Source: Microcoleus asticus IPMA8
Lineage (GTDB): Bacteria; Cyanobacteriota; Cyanobacteriia; Cyanobacteriales; Microcoleaceae
DNA: 8,389 nucleotides
Assembly (NCBI RefSeq): GCF_013179805.1
Contig: NZ_SRRZ01000191.1
Coordinates: 1 to 8,389 of the forward strand
Direction of reading: 5' to 3'
In this document: in pieces, positions 1 to 5,266 of the stretch
Position numbering within the stretch: the first letter of the stretch is position 1
Layout of the letters: the number at the start of each line of letters is the position of its first letter
Position numbers and translations under genes: made by a program
The notes under the pieces: generated by a model
What the model saw: only the letters and a program-made list of their open reading frames with translations
Database searches by the model: none
What the model was told of the DNA's origin: nothing

Positions 1-48
1 TCCAGGCAAGTCTAATATATAGTCCAAATAAAAGTCCATGAGAACAAA

Positions 49-64
49 TGTATTGTTTGTTACA
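49..64. promoter_or_regulatory. NtcA-type binding site (TGTA-N8-TACA)
   Basis: The palindrome TGTA (49-52), an 8-nt spacer, then TACA (61-64) matches the extended consensus of NtcA, the cyanobacterial global nitrogen regulator (GTA-N8-TAC). Dyad symmetry extends one base each side (AATGTA/TACATT). It lies 27 nt before the presumed original start of the decayed TpsB gene. A TAN3T-like box (TAAAGT, 75-80) is only 11 nt downstream, not the roughly 22 nt expected for classical NtcA activation, so a repressor role or a chance match is possible. I saw no GTA-N8-TAC upstream of cphB or cphA. Confidence 0.4.
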
Positions 65-90
65 TTATACACCATAAAGTCAGGAGAGCC

Positions 91-2037
91 ATCAAGTTTT
101 TCAAGGCATTAGCACTTGGTTTTTCAATTGCAGGTATTTGCCCCGCACCGCTAGCAGCTCAAAGTGTTGGCGAGTCGATGGTTGCTGCCGACTCAGGGGT
201 GCAAGCGCCAATTTTTAATGATAATTTACCCAATCAAGAAACAGCAGACGATCGCGATCGGCTTCGTGATTTATACTCGGGTTCTGAATTAGATAGAGAC
301 AGTAAAGATCCCGAAAACAACATCCGGGAGTTTGATGGATCGACTGAAACTCAGGCCCGTGAAACTCTCGCTCAGTTGCCGAACCGAGGAGAAAACAGAC
401 AATAATTTCCCATTCCCAACCCGCTGCCGCGAAATCTGCCTCCCCTCCCAGAACCAGCGCCCCCAGGGCCCCTGCCTCCGGCAGAACAGCTTTTGTCGCC
501 TGCTGTTCCCGCGCCGACACGGCCAGCAGAATTGCCCAACATTCCGGGTACGATAAAGGTCGATCGATTTGAAGTATTTGGCAGCACCATCTTGAGCAAG
601 GAAGAACTAGACGCTGTACTCAAAGACTTTGTAGGCCGCCCGCTCACTTTCGCCGAATTGCTGCAAGCCCGTTCTGCTGTGAGCCAACTCTACATCAGCA
701 AAGGTTATATCACATCTGGAGCGCTGATTGGGCCGCCAACGCTCGCAGGCTCAGTTGTGAGGATATTAGTGCTAGAAGGCAAGCTAGAAAGTATCAATGT
801 AGTCGGGACTAAACGGCTAAATCGTAACTACGTCAGAAGCTGATTAGCCGATTCAACCCGAGGCCCGCTAAACGAACAGCGCATACTGTCAGCTCTGCAA
901 CTGCTGCAACTTAGCGGGCAAGTCGCAAATATCTCAGCGGAACTGCAAGGGGGTTCTCGTGCGAGTTTTAATTTGCTGTTAGTCAGAGTCAAAGAGGCAA
1001 AAACGTTCCAAGGTGAGATTTTTACTGACAATTCTCGCTCTCCGAGTGTGGGGAGTTGACAGCGCGGAACTCAAGTCCGGGAAGCTAATTTGTTGGGTTT
1101 GGGAGATAGTGCGAGTTTGATTTATACAAATAGTCAGGGCAGCAACGCTATCGATTTTAGTTACACGCTGCCAGTGAATCCCCGCAACGGTACGGTAAGT
1201 TTTCAGCTAAGCCGGAGCAAAAGCAATATCGCCCGACCGGCGTTTGACGCCCTGGATATTGAGGCGTCGAGCCGCACTTATGAGTTGACTTACCGGCAGC
1301 CGATCGTGCAAAATCCGAGAAGACAAATCGCGATCGGTATCGGTGCTGGCAGGCGAGAAAGCGATACATCTTTGCTGGGAGAGGATTTTCCGCTATCGCC
1401 GGGAGCGGATGATCCGGCTAGGACTCGGGTTTTGGCGCTGAGGCTGTTTCAGGATTTTACCCAGAGGGGAGAGAAAGATGTCTTGGCGGTGCGATCGCAG
1501 TTCAGTCTGGAAGTGGGAGCATTTGGCGCTAAAGTGAGCAGCAGCGGGCCTGACAGTGATTTTTTGGCGTGGCGGGGTCAATTGCAGTAAGTGCGGTTGT
1601 TGGCTTCTGAGACGCTGCTGCTAGTGCGATCGCAGGTGCAGTTGGCTGGGGGGGAGAGCTTTTGCCGATCGAACAATTTGGTTTGGGTGGCTCGGATACG
1701 GTGCGGGGCTACCGTCAGGATGCTTTCTTTGCTCGCCGATAGCGGGATTTTTGCTTCAGCCGAGTTGCGGTATCCGATTTTGCGCACCGGCGACAAACAA
1801 GGAGTTTTGCAGGTGACGCCGTTTGTGGATTTCGGCAATGTTTGGACAAATAGCGGGGTAAGGGCGATTCTGGAAGCGAATACTTTGCTGTCAGTGGGAT
1901 TGGGCCTGCGGTGGCAGTACCGTGAGAGGTGGAATGCTCGCGGAGGCTGGGGAATTCCTTTGATTGGTATTAAGTCGAGCCAGAGGAGTTTACAAGAGCG
2001 CGGGCTGTATTTTTCTGTAGAATTCAAACCTTTTTAG
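91..2037 (+). pseudogene. Decayed TpsB (FhaC/ShlB-family) outer-membrane transporter
   Basis: In intact form this protein is the outer-membrane pore of a two-partner secretion system and exports a large haemagglutinin- or haemolysin-like partner. The reading frame begins at ATC (91-93), 4 nt after an AGGAG ribosome-binding sequence (82-86), which suggests a lost ATG. Then follow a signal peptide (KFFKALALGFSIAG... ending PLAAQ, to about 162), an acidic linker, a Pro-rich linker (406-540), a POTRA domain (about 541-800, IKVDRFEVFGST to VRILVLEGKLESI) and a beta-barrel (about 960-2037). The barrel keeps the VRGYRQD loop motif (about 1704-1721) and a C-terminal Phe (YFSVEFKPF), the usual barrel-assembly signal. 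In-frame stops are at 403 (TAA), 841 (TGA), 1057 (TGA, expected Trp) and 1588 (TAA, expected Trp). A -1 shift near the G7 tract (1648-1654) is undone by a +1 shift near 1725-1730. About 648 codons is close to full length. No TpsA partner is visible. The family call is firm, and function is almost certainly lost. Confidence 0.88.
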
Positions 2038-2157
2038 GAAAGCAGCCGTTTTGCCCTTGGCGCAACCGATCAATTCCGCTATATAGTAATAAGTATCATT
2101 CGGCACTCATCGTTAGCTGCCACAAGTGTATTTTACTGAGAATTTTTAAATTAAACT

Positions 2158-2385
2158 ATGTCTAAGGTGCGGTTGCTGCTTTTAAGTTCTTTTGCTTCCG
2201 GTTTTGGGCTTTGCTCAATCATTTTGGCGATATTTACGATGACTTCCCGACTGTCGTTTACGTCTTTCTTTACCTTGGTGTTAACTTTGGTATTTTTTGC
2301 AATTAATCTACTTTTTGCTTTGCATTATTATACATCCATTACAAAGCAGTTGAGTGTCAGAGGTAAAAAAAAAGCTAGAATTTAG
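2158..2385 (+). CDS. Small two-helix membrane protein, unknown function
   Basis: This is a 75-residue reading frame from an ATG. I do not recognise a family. It is strongly hydrophobic, with two predicted membrane segments at about residues 4-26 (VRLLLLSSFASGFGLCSIIL...) and 34-58 (FTSFFTLVLTLVFFAINLLF...). The N-terminus (MSKVR) and the C-terminal tail (KQLSVRGKKKARI) are both basic, so the positive-inside rule predicts a hairpin with both ends in the cytoplasm. There is no clear Shine-Dalgarno sequence; the leader is AT-rich (TTTTTAAATTAAACT), which is common in cyanobacteria. A weak TATAGT box lies at 2082-2087. The frame sits alone between two pseudogenes with no operon partner. The coherent two-helix pattern and basic tail argue for a real gene, but its small size and lack of homology knowledge keep confidence moderate. 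Confidence 0.5.
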   Translation: MSKVRLLLLSSFASGFGLCSIILAIFTMTSRLSFTSFFTLVLTLVFFAINLLFALHYYTSITKQLSVRGKKKARI

Positions 2386-2524
2386 CGGTTGTGAAGCAGA
2401 AGCGCACAAAGGCATGGAGAGTTTTTTATAGAATTTGAAGGGAAAGGAACACGCCTCTGGGTTAAGAAAACTATCTAGCTGTAAGCCATAATTATTTAAG
2501 GTCTAACTATTTAGGAAGTGCTCA

Positions 2525-2903
2525 GGGGTTATTACTCAAACCAACCCGCCAAATATTCCAGAACCGAAAAAGACTCGCTTTACTCCAGATGAATACCGGG
2601 CGATCGAGGAAACTGTTGAAGAAAGTCACGAATACTGTAACGGGCAGATTATCCCTATCGCTGTTTTTAGAAGAACTAAAAGAACGAGAAAAAATGCCAG
2701 ACGAGCTGTTTTTAGAAGGATTACAAAGACTCGAATAACTAGAAGAGCTAGAAGAACTAGAACGGCTAGGCGAGGTAATGTTAGAGCGACTGGAACTGGA
2801 ACTAGAACTAGAAGACGATCGCGCGCTGCTCCTTCCTCCGCTGCTTCTTGCCAAAGCTTTGCCGGTTAATATTTTACCATTTACCACTACTGCCAGCCGT
2901 TAA
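2525..2903 (+). pseudogene. Uma2 (DUF820) N-terminal remnant with Leu/Glu-rich tail
   Basis: From 2528 the forward frame reads VITQTNPPNIPEPKKTRF and continues as TPDEYRAIEETVEESHEYCN, then GQIIPI to 2659. This matches the start of cyanobacterial Uma2-family (DUF820) putative endonucleases. The expected ATG position (2525-2527) is GGG, 6 nt after an AGGAAG ribosome-binding sequence (2513-2518), so the start appears lost. After 2659 the PD-(D/E)XK nuclease core is absent. The sequence moves to another frame (from 2661) that encodes LFLEELKEREKMPDELFLEG and a Leu/Glu-rich tract, interrupted by TAA at 2736-2738 (probably GAA originally) and ending with TAA at 2901-2903. I read this as a gene with an internal deletion plus frameshift. 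The Uma2 assignment of the first 44 codons is fairly firm. Whether the tail belonged to the same gene is uncertain. Confidence 0.6.
2739..2813 (+). repeat. CTAGAA/CTGGAA short-unit degenerate tandem repeat
   Basis: The tract is built from CTA/CTG and GAA/GAG triplets. The cleanest part (2790-2813) is four 6-nt units, CTGGAA CTGGAA CTAGAA CTAGAA. The earlier part (2739-2774) has 9-nt units such as CTAGAAGAG and CTAGAAGAA. On the forward strand it encodes Leu/Glu repeats. Read backwards it gives serine runs, which explains the artefactual serine-rich frame on the minus strand. Slippage in such a tract could have produced the neighbouring frame change. Confidence 0.6.
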
Positions 2904-3005
2904 ATTTACAGTACATTCACCGCCTATAAAAAAGCGATCGCCGTACAGGACACAAGTTGATTTTTTAGCATAATTGAGTCGGTCAAAAATACGATGCTCA
3001 ACCAA

Positions 3006-3019
3006 GACTATTAATAGTC
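3006..3019. repeat. Perfect 14-bp palindrome downstream of trmD
   Basis: GACTATTAATAGTC is fully self-complementary and lies 10-23 nt past the trmD stop codon. A second short palindrome, AGTTAACT (3023-3030), overlaps the stop. Neither is followed by a T-run on the trmD strand, so this is not a standard Rho-independent terminator. It may be a weak 3' stem or a protein-binding dyad. Confidence 0.3.
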
Positions 3020-3028
3020 AAGAGTTAA

Positions 3029-3703
3029 CTAATCCGCTAGCAAATCCGGTCGGCGCGATCGAGTTCTTTCAATTTGCTGTTCCCTGCGCCAGCGAGCAAT
3101 TTCTGCGTGATTACCAGACAGCAACACGTCAGGCACCTTCAATCCGCGAAAATCCGCCGGTCGAGTGTATTGCGGATAATCCAAAAGTCCGTCTTCAAAA
3201 CTCTCAAACTTCAGCGAATCTTCCTTCGCGACAGTTCCCCGCAGCAATCGCAAAACCCCATTAATCAAAGCCAAAGCCGGAATTTCGCCCCCCGTGAGCA
3301 CAAAATCCCCCAAAGACACTTCGCGAGTGACCAAATGCAGCACTCGATCGTCCACACCCTCATAATGACCGCAAATCAACACCAACTGATCGCGATCGGC
3401 TGCCAACTGCCGAAACATCTCCTGCTGCATCGGTTCCCCCTGGGGAGTCAGCAAAATCACCTCCCGCCGCGGCAAAACTGGCAGCGACTCCACCGCAGCA
3501 AAAATCGGTTCCGGCTTCATCAGCATCCCCACTCCGCCCCCGTAAGGCTCGTCATCGACTCGCTGGTGCTTGTCTGTGGTAAAATTGCGGGGATTGACAA
3601 AATTCACCTCAGCAATCTTTTTAGCTAAGGCTTTGCCCATCAGTCCCGACTCCAGGGGAGCCCGGAAAAATTCTGGAAATAAGGTAACTACGTCAAATCG
3701 CAC
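3029..3703 (-). CDS. trmD: tRNA (guanine37-N1)-methyltransferase TrmD
   Basis: This enzyme transfers a methyl group from S-adenosylmethionine to G37 of tRNAs with G at position 36, which prevents +1 frameshifting in translation. It acts as a cytoplasmic homodimer. The 224 residues show the TrmD SPOUT-knot signatures: MRFDVVTLFPEFF at the start, DDEPYGGGVGMLMKPEPIF (50-68), TPQGEP (86-91), CGHYEGVDDRV (111-121), SLGDFVLTGGEIPALALING (130-149), and GLLDYPQYTRP followed by VLLSGNHAEIARWRREQQ in the C-terminal tRNA-binding domain. The start codon is GTG, giving the canonical N-terminus; no Shine-Dalgarno sequence is visible. The protein is shorter than the 255-residue E. coli enzyme only at the C-terminus, ending soon after RRPDLL. 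By eye, Glu167 (in FESFEDGLLD) aligns with the catalytic Asp169 of E. coli, and the usual L(I/L)PG reads LLRG (153-156). It is transcribed divergently from cphB. Confidence 0.96.
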   Translation of the reverse strand: MRFDVVTLFPEFFRAPLESGLMGKALAKKIAEVNFVNPRNFTTDKHQRVDDEPYGGGVGMLMKPEPIFAAVESLPVLPRREVILLTPQGEPMQQEMFRQLAADRDQLVLICGHYEGVDDRVLHLVTREVSLGDFVLTGGEIPALALINGVLRLLRGTVAKEDSLKFESFEDGLLDYPQYTRPADFRGLKVPDVLLSGNHAEIARWRREQQIERTRSRRPDLLAD

Positions 3704-3769
3704 AATTATTGGAATTTATTGATACATCACCTCTAGTTTGACCCTTAGAGGGAGTTCAGTTTTCAGTAA

Positions 3770-3798
3770 TTGCTTTATTCTTTATAATTTCTTATAAT
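3770..3798 (+). promoter_or_regulatory. Sigma70-like promoter reading toward cphB
   Basis: TTGCTT (3770-3775) as the -35 box is separated by 17 nt from a perfect TATAAT (3793-3798) as the -10 box. The predicted start near 3805 would give a leader of about 230 nt before the cphB ATG. A second TATAAT (3783-3788) results from the tandem repeat but is badly spaced from this -35. The prediction comes from the sequence alone. Confidence 0.5.
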
Positions 3799-3801
3799 TT
3801 C
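3782..3801 (+). repeat. Tandem duplication of TTATAATTTC
   Basis: Two perfect, adjacent copies of the 10-mer TTATAATTTC occupy 3782-3791 and 3792-3801. The duplication doubles the -10 hexamer of the presumed cphB promoter and puts the second copy at the optimal 17-nt distance from TTGCTT. Confidence 0.7.
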
Positions 3802-3873
3802 TGAGAATTTTTGCAAGTTAAATTCTCTTCCTTTGTCGGCGGCACCGTTTTGTACAACAATAATCAGTTTTTC

Positions 3874-3924
3874 ATGACAGCGACTGCAAGTAAACTCGCC
3901 GCCAAACAACAGCGAGCGAGGTGA
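3874..3924 (+). CDS. Possible leader micro-ORF upstream of cphB (16 aa)
   Basis: An ATG at 3874 opens a 16-codon frame, MTATASKLAAKQQRAR, that stops at TGA (3922-3924). Its last codons are CGA-GCG-AGG-stop, so two arginine codons lie at or inside the left arm of the hairpin 3915-3945. This layout resembles a leader peptide, and arginine is one of the two products that cyanophycin breakdown finally yields. No Shine-Dalgarno sequence precedes it, and a frame this short is common by chance. I list it because of its position and not because translation is shown. Confidence 0.2.
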   Translation: MTATASKLAAKQQRAR

Positions 3925-3945
3925 TATCGGCGATCGCACCTCGCT
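3915..3945 (+). promoter_or_regulatory. 9-bp hairpin in the cphB leader
   Basis: AGCGAGGTG (3915-3923) pairs perfectly with CACCTCGCT (3937-3945) across a 13-nt loop that contains most of a HIP1 octamer (3930-3937). No T-run follows directly, so it is not a typical terminator. It lies about 90 nt before the cphB ATG and could be a leader structure, an operator or an mRNA-stability element. Confidence 0.45.
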
Positions 3946-4020
3946 GGCACAAACAAATATTTATTCTTAAAAAGCCCTATTGTACCCACAGCCACGGCAA
4001 AATTGAATTTCACATCCAAC

Positions 4021-4028
4021 AGAGGAAG
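4021..4028 (+). promoter_or_regulatory. cphB ribosome-binding site
   Basis: AGAGGAAG lies 7 nt before ATG 4036 and settles the start in favour of that ATG over an in-frame TTG at 4003. A complementary TCTTCCT (3826-3832) in the leader could in principle mask it by pairing with AGGAAGA (4023-4029). Confidence 0.7.
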
Positions 4029-4035
4029 ACACACC

Positions 4036-4929
4036 ATGCAGCAGTTGACATCTCAAGCCCTCGAACACAATATTCCCCAGCGCACAAAAACCTCGATTAT
4101 GGTGATCGGGGGAGCCGAAGACAAAGTTCACGGGCGAGAGATTCTGAATACTTTTTTTTGCCGCGCTGGGGGTGCAAACGCTCGGCTGGCGATCGTTCCC
4201 TGCGCTTCGCGAGATCCCGAAGGAATTAGCAACCGCTACCGCACTATATTTGACGAAATGGGCGTTAGCGCTGTCAAAGTAGTGGACATCCGCGAACGCG
4301 AACAAGCCGAAAACCCCGTCTGGAAAGATTACTTAGAAGATTGTACGGGCGTATTCATCACAGGCGGCGACCAATTGAGGCTCTGCGGACTGCTGGCGGA
4401 CACCCCGCTGATGGAGAAAATTCGCAAAGAAACTCTCGAAGGCAAGATTACTCTCGCCGGTACCAGCGCGGGTGCTGCGGTGATGGGATATCACATGATT
4501 GCCGGCGGCGGGAGTGGTGCGTCACCGAACCGCTCTTTAGTAGACATGGCAAACGGACTTAACATTATTCCTGAGATCATCGTAGACCAGCATTTTCACA
4601 ACCGTAACCGCATGGCTCGCTTGCTGTCGGCTGTGGCTTGCCATCCCGATCGCATCGCTATTGGTATTGACGAAGACACTTGCGCCTTGTTTGAGGGAGA
4701 CGATACTATGAAAATTCTCGGTAAAGGCACTGTGACTATTGTTGATTCTAGGGAAAATTTTTATACCAACGAGTCTCTGGTAGGAGCGACAGAACCCTTA
4801 AGTCTGTTCAATATGCGCTTGCACGTTCTGTGTCACGGAGATTGCTACAATATGCCCCTAGGCAAACCAATGCCATCGGCAGCCTGTTCCGAGTCTGGCT
4901 GGCCACCCGAATGCCGCGCAGCCAACTAA
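4036..4929 (+). CDS. cphB: Cyanophycinase CphB
   Basis: This exopeptidase (peptidase family S51) cuts cyanophycin, the Asp-Arg nitrogen store, into beta-Asp-Arg dipeptides in the cytoplasm. The frame could begin at TTG 4003, but ATG 4036 has a strong ribosome-binding site and gives 297 residues (MQQLTSQALEHNIPQ...). The key residues fit the Synechocystis enzyme with a constant offset of 12: nucleophile Ser144 in the elbow GTSAGA, His186 in VDQHFHNRNR, Glu213 in GIDEDT, Gln113 in GGDQLR, Asp184, Arg190 and Arg192. The early IMVIGGAEDK motif (about 21-30) is typical. The protein is some 26 residues longer than the 271-residue Synechocystis protein, half at the N-terminus and half as a Pro/Cys-containing C-terminal tail (GWPPECRAAN). 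It lies upstream of cphA in the same direction, 337 nt apart. All catalytic positions are present, so it is probably active. Confidence 0.96.
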   Translation: MQQLTSQALEHNIPQRTKTSIMVIGGAEDKVHGREILNTFFCRAGGANARLAIVPCASRDPEGISNRYRTIFDEMGVSAVKVVDIREREQAENPVWKDYLEDCTGVFITGGDQLRLCGLLADTPLMEKIRKETLEGKITLAGTSAGAAVMGYHMIAGGGSGASPNRSLVDMANGLNIIPEIIVDQHFHNRNRMARLLSAVACHPDRIAIGIDEDTCALFEGDDTMKILGKGTVTIVDSRENFYTNESLVGATEPLSLFNMRLHVLCHGDCYNMPLGKPMPSAACSESGWPPECRAAN

Positions 4930-4949
4930 CGCAGAAAATATCTTCTCAT

Positions 4950-4987
4950 TGATTCGGCAGACACTAGGCGGCATTCCGGCCGAATCA
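4950..4987 (+). repeat. 9-bp inverted repeat just after cphB
   Basis: TGATTCGGC (4950-4958) pairs perfectly with GCCGAATCA (4979-4987) around a 20-nt loop, starting 21 nt after the cphB stop. No T-run follows. It could stabilise the 3' end of the cphB transcript. Confidence 0.45.
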
Positions 4988-5030
4988 TGGATACAACAAT
5001 ATAATAGATTGCGAAGCAGCCACGGCTGAC

Positions 5031-5079
5031 GCCAGAAGGCAGAATCACAGAAAATTCTACCTTCGGGCTTCTAGTTTTT
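5031..5079 (+). terminator. Probable cphB terminator
   Basis: A long imperfect stem forms from GCC-a-GAAGG-c-AGAAT (5031-5045) and ATTCT-a-CCTTC-g-GGC (5054-5068): 13 pairs with two mismatches and an 8-nt loop. A run of five T (5075-5079) follows after a short gap. This fits a Rho-independent terminator about 100 nt past cphB, although the gap before the T-run is longer than ideal. Confidence 0.5.
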
Positions 5080-5167
5080 GCGTGCCATTGACCTGTACTT
5101 GTTTCTAGCCGATCGCTGGGAGATGAATTTTCAATTGGGTCGCCCATAACTGGAAATTCAGTCCCAA

Positions 5168-5186
5168 ACTGTTCGCTGCGAACAGT
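5168..5186. promoter_or_regulatory. Perfect 8-bp dyad upstream of cphA (possible operator)
   Basis: ACTGTTCG (5168-5175) and CGAACAGT (5179-5186) are perfect inverted repeats around a 3-nt centre. The dyad lies 24 nt upstream of the presumed -35 box of cphA, a usual place for an activator site. A second short palindrome, ATCTAGAT (5197-5204), lies between them. It does not match the NtcA consensus, and I cannot name the regulator. Confidence 0.4.
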
Positions 5187-5209
5187 CGATCGAGCAATCT
5201 AGATCGAAA

Positions 5210-5237
5210 TTGAATAAATGCTTCAATTATCTATAAG
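5210..5237 (+). promoter_or_regulatory. Candidate cphA promoter
   Basis: TTGAAT (5210-5215), a 16-nt spacer and TATAAG (5232-5237) resemble sigma70 -35 and -10 boxes. A start near 5244 would leave a leader of about 23 nt before the cphA ATG. This is a prediction from sequence only. Confidence 0.45.
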
Positions 5238-5266
5238 ATTTCGCGCCCCATACCCCTCTAACTGTC

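Larger units (their letters stand above)
3704..4035. other. Divergent trmD-cphB intergenic region
   Basis: This 332-nt region has no conventional gene. On the trmD side, a short dyad CCTCTA (3730-3735)/TAGAGG (3746-3751) falls in the trmD leader. On the cphB side are a promoter, a tandem repeat, a 16-codon micro-ORF, a hairpin and a good ribosome-binding site, listed separately. No NtcA consensus (GTA-N8-TAC) was found here. Confidence 0.6.
4930..5266. other. Structured cphB-cphA intergenic region
   Basis: This 337-nt gap has no credible gene; a 73-codon minus-strand frame here has no recognisable protein features. It holds a 9-bp hairpin (4950-4987), a small CAGCC/GGCTG stem (5018-5029), a terminator-like hairpin with a T-run, a perfect 8-bp dyad and a promoter. 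Together these suggest separate transcription of cphB and cphA. Confidence 0.6.

Noticed and set aside
178..405. Separate small gene from ATG 178
   Set aside because: The frame runs upstream through a signal peptide to 91 and downstream into the TpsB linker; it is one piece of the pseudogene.
841..1059. Alternative genetic code (TGA read as Trp) to rescue the TpsB frame
   Set aside because: TAA stops are also present, the frame is shifted twice, the start is lost, and cphB, cphA and trmD need no recoding.
1578..2027. 149-codon minus-strand frame across the TpsB barrel
   Set aside because: It is antisense to the decayed but recognisable transporter, with no family features.
2522..2887. Serine-rich 121-codon frame on the minus strand
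   Set aside because: It is the reverse of the CTAGAA/CTGGAA repeat tract; the serine runs come from that repeat and the Uma2 signal lies on the other strand.
3074..3628. 184-codon plus-strand frame inside trmD
   Set aside because: It is antisense to a clear trmD and has no recognisable protein features.
4003..4035. TTG start giving a longer CphB
   Set aside because: ATG 4036 has a well-spaced AGAGGAAG, while the TTG has none, and the added 11 residues do not look like family sequence.
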